DNA from: Actinomycetospora succinea
GTDB lineage: Bacteria > Actinomycetota > Actinomycetes > Mycobacteriales > Pseudonocardiaceae
Reading direction: 5' to 3'
DNA: 64,000 bases
Assembly (NCBI RefSeq): GCF_004363095.1
Contig: NZ_SNYO01000001.1
Coordinates: 1,054,001-1,118,000, forward strand
Part shown: positions 46,608 to 52,392 of the stretch, piece by piece
Position numbering within the stretch: the first letter of the stretch is position 1
Layout of the letters: every line of letters begins with the position of its first letter
The notes under the pieces: model-generated
The model's input: the letters and a program-made list of their open reading frames with translations, nothing else
Told to the model about the DNA's origin: nothing
Databases searched by the model: none
Translations under genes and position numbers: made by a program

Positions 46608-47815
46608 CCGCTCCGACCCCCACCGCGGGCGCGACCGCCGTCCGGCGCGGCGGGTTCGTCGCCGCGTTCGCGGTGCTCCTGCTCGCCGCCAACCTGCGCC
46701 CGCCGGTGGTCGGCGTCGCGCCGCTGGTCGACCAGGCGCGCGAGGCGCTCGGCGTCTCCAGCGGCGTCGCCGGGCTGCTGACCAGCCTCCCGGTGCTCTG
46801 CTTCGGCCTCCTCGCGCCCGTCGCGCCGCGCCTGGCCCGGCGCTGGGGGCTCGAGCGGCTGCTCGTCGCGGCGCTCGTGGTGCTCGGGATCGGGATCGCG
46901 CTGCGGCTGCTCTCCTCGCTCGCGGTGATCCTCGTCGGCAGCGTGCTCGTCGGCACCGCCATCGCGATCGGCAACGTGTCGCTGCCGACGCTGGTCAAGC
47001 GCGACTTCCCGCACCGCACCGGCGCGATGACCGGCGCGTACTCGATGGTCCTGACCGGGGGCGGCGCGGTGGCGGCCGCGGTCACGGTGCCGATGCAGCG
47101 GCTCACCGGCCTGGACTGGAGCGCGACGCTCGGCCTCTGGGGGCTGCTCACGCTCGTGACACTCGTGGTGTGGCTGCCGCGGGCGCGGCGGCGCACCGTG
47201 CCCCCGCCGCCGGCGCGGGAGGGCCAGACGCTGCGCAGCGCGCTGCTGCGCGACCCGCTCGCCTGGCAGGTCACGCTGTTCATGGGGCTGCAGTCGCTGC
47301 AGTTCTACGCGCTGTCGGCCTGGATCCCGACGATCTTCGTCGACGCCGGGAAGACGCCGGCCGAGGGTGGGCTGCTGCTGTCGCTCGCCGGGTTCGTCGG
47401 CCTCGTGTTCTCCGCGACGGCGCCGTCGTTCGCGATGCGCCGCCCGTCGCAGAGCGTCGTGGTCGTCACGACGACCTCGTTCTACGTCGTCGGCTACGTG
47501 GGCCTGCTCGCCGCGCCCGGGTCGCTGGCCGCGCTCTGGATGGTGCTGCTCGGGATCGCGCAGGGCTCGAACATCGCCCTCGGGCTGCTGCTGATCACCC
47601 TGCGCTCGCCCGACACCGAGCACACCGCGGAGCTCTCCGCGATGGCGCAGGGCATCGGCTACACGCTCGCCGCGCTCGGGCCGTTCGCCCTCGGCGCGCT
47701 GCACGACGCGAGCGGCGGCTGGACCGTGCCGCTGGTCGTGATGCTGGTGCTCGTGGTGCCGCTGCTCGTCGTGGGGTGGGGCGCCGGGCGGGACCGGCAC
47801 GTGCTCAGCGGATGA
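46604..47815 (+). CDS. CynX/NimT-family MFS transporter
   Basis: A 403-residue 12-helix transporter of the CynX (cyanate)-like branch: after a short tail, VAAFAVLLLAANLRPPVVGVAPLV in helix 1, LARRWGLERLLVAALVVLGIGIAL, then IAIGNVSLPTLVKRDFPHRTGAMTGAYSMV. The RPPVVGVAPL and IGNV.LP.LVKRDFP motifs are family-typical. Substrate unknown. GTG 46604 overlaps the patatin stop as GTGA, so it is coupled. Its 3' end overlaps the convergent TetR gene by 11 bases. Confidence 0.85.
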   Translation: MTAPTPTAGATAVRRGGFVAAFAVLLLAANLRPPVVGVAPLVDQAREALGVSSGVAGLLTSLPVLCFGLLAPVAPRLARRWGLERLLVAALVVLGIGIALRLLSSLAVILVGSVLVGTAIAIGNVSLPTLVKRDFPHRTGAMTGAYSMVLTGGGAVAAAVTVPMQRLTGLDWSATLGLWGLLTLVTLVVWLPRARRRTVPPPPAREGQTLRSALLRDPLAWQVTLFMGLQSLQFYALSAWIPTIFVDAGKTPAEGGLLLSLAGFVGLVFSATAPSFAMRRPSQSVVVVTTTSFYVVGYVGLLAAPGSLAALWMVLLGIAQGSNIALGLLLITLRSPDTEHTAELSAMAQGIGYTLAALGPFALGALHDASGGWTVPLVVMLVLVVPLLVVGWGAGRDRHVLSG

Positions 47816-48557
47816 GCGCCGCGAGGCCGTCGAGCACCCGCTCGAGGCCGAAGCGCCAGGCCCGGTCGGGGTCGCGCGCCGACTGCTGGGCGGCGCCCGC
47901 CGCAGCGCCGACGCGGACCGCGCGCGGGTAGCGGCCGGGGTCGAGGACCTGCTCGAGCACCGGGGCGCGGGCCGCCCACCACGCCTGCGCGTCGCCCGTG
48001 TCGTCGGACTGCTGCTCGACCAGCGTCGCGGCCCGGGTGACGTCGAGCAGGAAGGTCAGGGCGGCGTCGCGGTCGACGTCGTCGAGACTGGCGGTCTCGG
48101 CGAGCTCGTCGAACGCCGCGAGCTCGTGCTCGTACTTCGCGGTCTCGCCGGGACCGAGCACGGGGCGTCCGGGGTCGACGCGCGCGGCCCAGGGGTGGGC
48201 GCGGTACAGGGTGCGGTTCTCCTCGGCGACCGCGGTGAGGCGCTCGCGCCATCCGAGGCCCGCGGTGTCCCGGCGGGCCATGGCGGCGTACGCGGCGTCG
48301 ACGACGAGGTCGGCGAGCTCCTCGCGCCCGGGGACGTAGGTGTAGAGCGTCATCGGGGCGACGCCGAGCTCGCGGGCCAGCGCCCGCACGCTGAGCGCCG
48401 CGAGGCCGTCGGGTCCGCCCGCGTCGGCGAGCGCGGTCGCGCGGGCGACGACGTCGTAGAGGTCGAGGCCCCGCCGTGGCCCGCGCGCGCCGGCCGGCGG
48501 CTCGACCCGCCACAGCAGGGCGAGCGTGCGCGCGGGGTCCGTGGCCACGGCGGTCAT
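47805..48557 (-). CDS. TetR-family transcriptional regulator
   Basis: A 250-residue TetR protein with a C-terminal domain of the TetR_C type. The HTH is LDLYDVVARATALADAGGPDGLAALSVRALARELGVAPMTLYTYVPGREELADLVVDA. The ligand domain contains WAARVDPGRPVLGPGETAKYEHEL. It is divergent from the VOC-family gene, and paired operator repeats lie in the gap. It probably represses that gene and perhaps itself. Confidence 0.9.
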   Translation of the reverse strand: MTAVATDPARTLALLWRVEPPAGARGPRRGLDLYDVVARATALADAGGPDGLAALSVRALARELGVAPMTLYTYVPGREELADLVVDAAYAAMARRDTAGLGWRERLTAVAEENRTLYRAHPWAARVDPGRPVLGPGETAKYEHELAAFDELAETASLDDVDRDAALTFLLDVTRAATLVEQQSDDTGDAQAWWAARAPVLEQVLDPGRYPRAVRVGAAAGAAQQSARDPDRAWRFGLERVLDGLAALIR

Positions 48558-48573
48558 CCTGGCACAGGTTCTC

Positions 48574-48600
48574 TGTACGGCGTACGTTGTACAGCGTACG
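48574..48600. promoter_or_regulatory. Paired TetR operator half-sites
   Basis: Two direct copies, TGTACGGCGTACG (48574-48586) and TGTACAGCGTACG (48588-48600), each itself a GTAC-N3-GTAC dyad, spaced 14 bases apart in the 59-base TetR/VOC gap. A TetR dimer pair would fit. Confidence 0.65.
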
Positions 48601-48616
48601 GAGAGAAGGGGTGCCC

Positions 48617-49015
48617 ATGAAGATCACCGCGTCCGCGGTTTCGCTGACCGTCGCCGATCCCGCGGCGTCGGCGGCGTTCCTCGTCGACCACTTCGGGTTC
48701 GAGCAGGTCGTGGCGGCCGACGGGTTCGCGTCGCTGGCGCGCGAGGACGCCGGCATGTCCGTCGTGTTCCTGCGCACCGGGCTCGCGTCGCTGCCGGCCG
48801 ACCAGCGCGACGAGCACGCCGCCGGGCTGATCCTCGCGTTCGTCGTCGACGACCTCGAGGGCGAGCTGGCCCGCCTCGAGGGGGAGGGCGTGACGATCAC
48901 GATGCCGCTGACCCCGGAGCCCTGGGGTGAGCGCGCGTTCCAGGTGCGCGACCCGAACCGCGTGATCGTGCAGCTCGTCGACTGGAACGGCGAGGTGGCT
49001 CCCGAGTACCGCTGA
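48617..49015 (+). CDS. VOC (glyoxalase/bleomycin-resistance-like) family protein
   Basis: A 132-residue protein with the VOC beta-alpha-beta-beta-beta fold: MKITASAVSLTVADPAASAAFLVDHFGFEQVVAADGFASLA, then WGERAFQVRDPNRVIVQLVDW. Such proteins bind small metabolites or metals. RBS AGAAGGGG lies six bases before ATG. It is divergent from the TetR gene and presumably under its control. Confidence 0.85.
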   Translation: MKITASAVSLTVADPAASAAFLVDHFGFEQVVAADGFASLAREDAGMSVVFLRTGLASLPADQRDEHAAGLILAFVVDDLEGELARLEGEGVTITMPLTPEPWGERAFQVRDPNRVIVQLVDWNGEVAPEYR

Positions 49016-49036
49016 GCGGGCCGTCACGATGGGGGC

Positions 49037-49525
49037 GTGGAGATCGTCCTGGCGCCCGTGCGCCCCGACTCGCCCGACGGCCTGACCGCCCTGCGGGCCT
49101 ACGCCGGCGAGCTCGCCCGCCGGTGGCCGGAGAAGGCGCCGAAGCCGGAGTGGTCGGAGGAGTTCCTCGCCGACGACCCGATGGCGCTGACCCCGCCGTC
49201 CGGCGTGTTCGTCGTGGCGAAGGCGGACGAGCAGGTCGTCGGCTGCGCTGGCCTGCGCTTCGAGGGCGCCGACGTGCCGCCGGGCGCCGGGGAGGTCAAG
49301 CGCATGTGGGTCGACCCGACGATCCGGGGCCAGGGTCTCGGGCGGCGACTGCTCGCGCACCTGACGGACCTGGCCCGCGAGGCCGGGCTACGGCGCCTGG
49401 TCCTCGACACCGCCGAGGACCTCGCCGCGGCCCGCGCGCTCTACGTCCGCGAGGGATTCGTCGAGACCGAGCCCTACAACGCCAACCCCTATGCCCACCA
49501 CTGGTTCACCCGCGATCTGTGGTGA
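49037..49525 (+). CDS. GNAT family N-acetyltransferase
   Basis: A 162-residue acetyltransferase. The acetyl-CoA segment is VKRMWVDPTIRGQGLGRRLLAHL (V/I-x4-RGxGxG/A pattern) and the last strand region reads GFVETEPYNANPYAHHWFTRDLW. It uses acetyl-CoA on an unknown substrate. GTG start follows CACGAT by six bases. It sits 21 bases after the VOC gene and may be transcribed with it. Confidence 0.85.
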   Translation: MEIVLAPVRPDSPDGLTALRAYAGELARRWPEKAPKPEWSEEFLADDPMALTPPSGVFVVAKADEQVVGCAGLRFEGADVPPGAGEVKRMWVDPTIRGQGLGRRLLAHLTDLAREAGLRRLVLDTAEDLAAARALYVREGFVETEPYNANPYAHHWFTRDLW

Positions 49526-49529
49526 GTAC

Positions 49530-49574
49530 TTGGCGGGGCGCAACCGACTCTGTAGTCTGTATTACGTACTACAG
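49530..49574 (+). promoter_or_regulatory. Sigma70-like promoter with overlapping operator
   Basis: TTGGCG (49530-49535) and TAGTCT (49553-49558) are spaced 17 bp. A dyad TGTANTACGTANTACA (49558-49573) follows immediately, inside a wider CTGTAGT/ACTACAG inverted repeat (49550-49574). The same dyad occurs at 50518-50536. Confidence 0.6.
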
Positions 49575-49584
49575 AGGAGGCGTC

Positions 49585-49752
49585 ATGCAGCTCTCAGCGC
49601 ACACCGTCGCGGTCCTGGTCATCGTCGTCGCACTGCTGGTCGCGATGGTCTGTTCCCGCATCCCGGTCGTCGGAGCGATCGTGGTGCCGGTCCTCGCACT
49701 GGGTGTCGCGGCCGGCGTCGCGGCGATGTCGCTGGCCCACGGCCTCGTCTGA
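49585..49752 (+). CDS. Small membrane protein, 55 aa
   Basis: A 55-residue peptide with two hydrophobic segments (VAVLVIVVALLVAMVCSR and VGAIVVPVLALGVAAGVAAM) and very few charges, starting MQLSAHT. AGAGGAGG precedes the ATG by four bases, a strong ribosome binding site. Its promoter carries an operator that also occurs upstream of the ribbon-helix-helix gene at 50485, so it may be regulated by that protein. No family recognised. Confidence 0.7.
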   Translation: MQLSAHTVAVLVIVVALLVAMVCSRIPVVGAIVVPVLALGVAAGVAAMSLAHGLV

Positions 49753-49816
49753 CCCCTGTCATTCGGCCGAGTGAATGCCTACCGTTCCTCGTGGCGGGGA
49801 TTCGGGGGGTGACCGG

Positions 49817-50221
49817 GTGCGATCCGAGGGCAACAAGCCCCAGGAGGTGCTCGACCTCCACGGACTGTCCGGCCGCGTCTTCGACGCGCTGCGCGTCGAC
49901 TTCGCCGTGCCGGCGCAGTACCCGATCCCGCTCCACGACGTCGACCACGTCGCCAACGGTGCTCCGGCTGTGGAGATCGCGGCCTACGCGATGCGCTACC
50001 TGCAGATCGTGCGGCACTACGCCACGCCCGGGTGTGCGGTCGACACCGAGAACCTGGTCGGCGTGCTCGTCCTGCTCGATCCGGTCCTGGAGGAGCTCGC
50101 GACGCGCTCCGCGGAGAACCGTGGGCTCCTGAACCTCGCGCGAGAGCGGATCTACGAGGCCGCGTGGTCGATCGTCCGTGACACCGGCGGCCCGCCCAGC
50201 GGGCTGTTCACCGTGCGCTAA
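49817..50221 (+). CDS. Hypothetical protein
   Basis: A 134-residue protein of unknown family: RSEGNKPQEVLDLHGLSGRVFDALRVDFAVPAQYPIPLHDVDHVANGAPAVEIAAYAMRYLQIVRHY. No transmembrane segments and no clear domain. GTG 49817 is chosen because GGGGGG lies nine bases upstream; the in-frame ATG at 49775 would add 14 residues without a ribosome binding site. It is convergent with the ribbon-helix-helix gene, three bases apart. Confidence 0.5.
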   Translation: MRSEGNKPQEVLDLHGLSGRVFDALRVDFAVPAQYPIPLHDVDHVANGAPAVEIAAYAMRYLQIVRHYATPGCAVDTENLVGVLVLLDPVLEELATRSAENRGLLNLARERIYEAAWSIVRDTGGPPSGLFTVR

Positions 50222-50224
50222 CTG

Positions 50225-50485
50225 TCAGATCTTGTGGTCGCGTTGCTGTTCCAGGGCCTCGCGGCGCTCCTCGATGGTGAGCCTGCCCTTCTCGCTCCAC
50301 TCACGATCACCCTCGAGCACCGTCTCCGACCCAACGTCCCGGACCACACCCCGTGCGACACCGAGCGCGGCTTCTCGGACGAACGCCGACATCGTCTTGC
50401 CGGTGTAGTGCGCTACGGCTTCCAGGAGGTAGCGCTCCTGGGGGCTCACGCGGAACGTCGCCGGTGACGTGTCGGCGGCCGGCAT
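50225..50485 (-). CDS. Ribbon-helix-helix (DUF1778-like) regulator
   Basis: An 86-residue protein. The N-terminal half (TFRVSPQERYLLEAVAHYTGKTMSAFVREAAL) resembles DUF1778/TacA-type ribbon-helix-helix proteins, which bind DNA as dimers and often serve as antitoxins. The C-terminal half (EGDREWSEKGRLTIEERREALEQQRD) is charged and helical, where partners bind in this family. The typical adjacent GNAT toxin is missing, so I call it an orphan. A candidate operator overlaps its promoter at 50518-50547. GGGAG precedes the ATG. Confidence 0.7.
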   Translation of the reverse strand: MPAADTSPATFRVSPQERYLLEAVAHYTGKTMSAFVREAALGVARGVVRDVGSETVLEGDREWSEKGRLTIEERREALEQQRDHKI

Positions 50486-50517
50486 CAGGTGACTCCCGAA
50501 ACAGCTCGCATTCCGCG

Positions 50518-50547
50518 ACTGTATTACGTAGCACAGACGACAGTCCA
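50518..50547 (-). promoter_or_regulatory. Promoter and operator of the ribbon-helix-helix gene
   Basis: On the minus strand TGGACT (50547-50542) and TACAGT (50523-50518) are spaced 18 bp. Between them lies TGTGCTACGTAATACA (50536-50521), the complement of the TGTATTACGTA dyad at 49558, with one mismatch in the outer half. It fits autorepression. Confidence 0.6.
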
Positions 50548-50594
50548 GAATGATCGGACGTCCAAATGCAAGAGCATTCGCTGCGGACGTCGGC

Positions 50595-50879
50595 TCAGGC
50601 GGTCGGCTCCAGGGTCGACGGGGGAGCGGGCCGCGGGTCGAGGTCCGGGAAGGGAGGTTGCAGACGGCTGAGCTGGTAGGCCATCACGACGCAGCGCTGG
50701 TCGGCGTGGCTCAGCTCTTCCTGACGGCCGAACGCGCGCATGTTCGCGAGCATCGCCTCGATGCGGCGGCGGAGGTTGAACTCGGCGCTGGCGGTCCTGA
50801 TCGCCCGTCTCAGCACGTCGCGGGTCCGTCTTGGACGCCGGTCTTCGCCGGGTGCCCCTGGAGCGTCGTCGCCTGCCAT
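50595..50879 (-). CDS. Hypothetical protein, 94 aa
   Basis: A 94-residue polar protein: basic N-terminal part (GEDRRPRRTRDVLRRAIRTASAEFNLRRRIEAMLANMRAFGRQEEL) predicted helical and Arg-rich, a HADQRCVVMAYQLSRLQ segment, then a Pro-rich tail. Arg/helix bias suggests DNA or partner binding, but there is no recognised domain. GGGGGAGG before the ATG strongly supports this start. It is divergent from the HTH gene at 51122, sharing an intergenic region of 242 bases. Confidence 0.55.
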   Translation of the reverse strand: MAGDDAPGAPGEDRRPRRTRDVLRRAIRTASAEFNLRRRIEAMLANMRAFGRQEELSHADQRCVVMAYQLSRLQPPFPDLDPRPAPPSTLEPTA

Positions 50880-51121
50880 GAGTGCCTCCCCCGTGAGGTC
50901 GTGCTGGGCGCGCTCTCCCCGTCGTTTGCTCGGTCCTGTCGCCGATCGGGTTGCTCCGCGTGTCGGAGTCGACCCGGTGCGATCGTGCGATGACTCAACG
51001 CTAAAGTGCACCGTCGTGGGAGGCAACGGCTCAGCAAGGCCGTTACTGTGCAAGTTGCGCGCGCGACCCGAATGCATGCATAAGTCAGACCTGATGAGTC
51101 GGCCGGCGTGAGGGGGGATCG

Positions 51122-51988
51122 GTGGCCGAGCGCTCCTTCGGGCCCGTGGTGGTCCGACAGAGGCTTGGCTCCGAGCTGCGCCGTCTGCGCGGCGAGGCCG
51201 GCATGAGTCTCGACCAGGTGGCCCGTGAACTCGAGGCTTCTCCGAGCAAGATCAGTCGGTTGGAGAATGCCCAGATCCCGGCCAAGGTCTGGGACGTCCG
51301 CAACCTCCTGACGCTCTACGGCGTCGAGGACGAGGAGTACCGGCGCAAGGCCGAACGCTGGGTGGCCGAGAGCAAGGCTGAGGGCTGGTGGCATCCCTAC
51401 TCGGATGCCAGCCCGGCCGATCTCGACCACTACGTCTCGCTGGAGTCGGAGTCGGCGGAGATTCGCGGGTACTGCGCGCCCTACCTCAATGGTCTCTTCC
51501 AGACCGAGGACTACGCGCGCGCTTTGTTGGCGACAACGCTGCCCGATCTGTCGAAGGGCCAGCTGGAGGGCCTCGTCGACGTCCGCATGAAGCGCCAGGA
51601 ACTCTTCTTGCGTGCGGACGGCGCTCCGCGTCTCCGGTTCATCCTCGACGAGGCGGTCCTTCGCCGACAGATCGGCGATGCCGCTCTCATGCGTCGGCAG
51701 CTCGAGCGGCTCGTCGAGCTCATGGATACTGCCGACCTGCGGGTCCGGTCGTTCGAGGCGCCGCCGCACCTCGCGCTACAAAGTCCCTTCACCATCTTCG
51801 TGCCACGCGAAGAGGTCGACCCGATCGTGGTCAACCTCGAGAGCGCGTTTCACGATGCCTACTTCGACGATCGCGACGACGTCGCACGATTCGTCGCGTC
51901 ATTCGACGCCCTCGAATATTCGTCGCTTTCTGCCGAAGAGAGCAAGACCCTCGTTCGCCACCTGGCGGAACTGGGGGTGTCCGGATGA
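51122..51988 (+). CDS. XRE-family HTH regulator with DUF5753 domain
   Basis: A 288-residue protein. The N-terminal HTH is RQRLGSELRRLRGEAGMSLDQVARELEASPSKISRLENAQIPAK. The DUF5753 domain (about 90-285) contains IRGYCAPYLNGLFQTEDYARALLATTLPDL. This is the Actinobacteria-typical WhiJ/AbaA-like regulator that pairs with a small DUF397 gene, present 129 bases downstream. GAGGGGG is upstream of the GTG. Third-position GC is visibly lower than in neighbours, suggesting recent acquisition. Confidence 0.92.
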   Translation: MAERSFGPVVVRQRLGSELRRLRGEAGMSLDQVARELEASPSKISRLENAQIPAKVWDVRNLLTLYGVEDEEYRRKAERWVAESKAEGWWHPYSDASPADLDHYVSLESESAEIRGYCAPYLNGLFQTEDYARALLATTLPDLSKGQLEGLVDVRMKRQELFLRADGAPRLRFILDEAVLRRQIGDAALMRRQLERLVELMDTADLRVRSFEAPPHLALQSPFTIFVPREEVDPIVVNLESAFHDAYFDDRDDVARFVASFDALEYSSLSAEESKTLVRHLAELGVSG

Positions 51989-51999
51989 TCGAACGATTT

Positions 52000-52106
52000 C
52001 CTCTCATCGCTCGACATCGTCCTCAGAACCCTCTCCCTCCTTCCCTCGGGAGGGAGGGAGCGGGCTCCCATGCCGGCTCGTCGGGTGGGAGATCCCCGAT
52101 GAGAGG
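52000..52106 (+). ncRNA. Predicted three-way-junction leader RNA enclosing the DUF397 ribosome binding site
   Basis: Closing stem CCTCTCATCG (52000-52009)/CGATGAGAGG (52097-52106), perfect over 10 bp, encloses two hairpins: 52029-52064 (16 bp, one mismatch and one G-T pair) and 52065-52091 (CTCCCA/TGGGAG). The right side of the closing stem contains GAGAGG, the ribosome binding site of the GTG at 52118. Computed by eye only; a structural prediction. Confidence 0.5.
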
Positions 52107-52117
52107 TGAGATCCTTC

Positions 52118-52318
52118 GTGTCTGATGCTCCCCAGTACGTGCGTTCCTCGTTCTGCGCAGGCGGTGCCTGCGTCGAGGTGGGACTGCTCCCCGCCGGGCA
52201 GGTGGCCGTCCGAGACGCGAAAGATCACAGCGGCGCTCCTCATGTGTTCACGCCGCACGAATGGGACGCCTTCATCGCCGGCGTCAAGGCCGGCGAATTC
52301 GACCGGGAGAGCCTGTAG
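52118..52318 (+). CDS. DUF397 family protein
   Basis: A 66-residue protein: VSDAPQYVRSSFCAGGACVEVGLLPAGQVAVRDAKDHSGAPHVFTPHEWDAFIAGVKAGEFD, the DUF397 pattern of small actinobacterial proteins (W/Y-x-SSFC...CVEV...VRDSK). These pair with DUF5753 regulators, as here, but their function is unclear. GTG 52118 is chosen because GAGAGGTGAG (52101-52110) lies seven bases before it; that site is inside the predicted RNA stem. An earlier GTG at 52106 adds four residues. Confidence 0.88.
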   Translation: MSDAPQYVRSSFCAGGACVEVGLLPAGQVAVRDAKDHSGAPHVFTPHEWDAFIAGVKAGEFDRESL

Positions 52319-52339
52319 CTCGGTTGCGTTGAAGGTCGC

Positions 52340-52387
52340 AGCGGCCACGGACCCCTCCCTCTGGGGTTCGTGGCCGCTTTCTCTTTG
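52340..52387 (+). terminator. Intrinsic terminator
   Basis: AGCGGCCACG (52340-52349) pairs with CGTGGCCGCT (52369-52378), with an inner CCC/GGG pair, followed by TTTCTCTTT, a classic Rho-independent signal, between the DUF397 gene and the convergent prolyl oligopeptidase gene. Confidence 0.9.
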
Positions 52388-52392
52388 CCCGT

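Noticed and set aside
49037-50485. A TacA-TacT type toxin-antitoxin pair made of the GNAT and ribbon-helix-helix genes
   Set aside because: They lie 700 bases apart on opposite strands with two genes between them, and the GNAT has its own start and no overlap; the RHH gene is better treated as an orphan.
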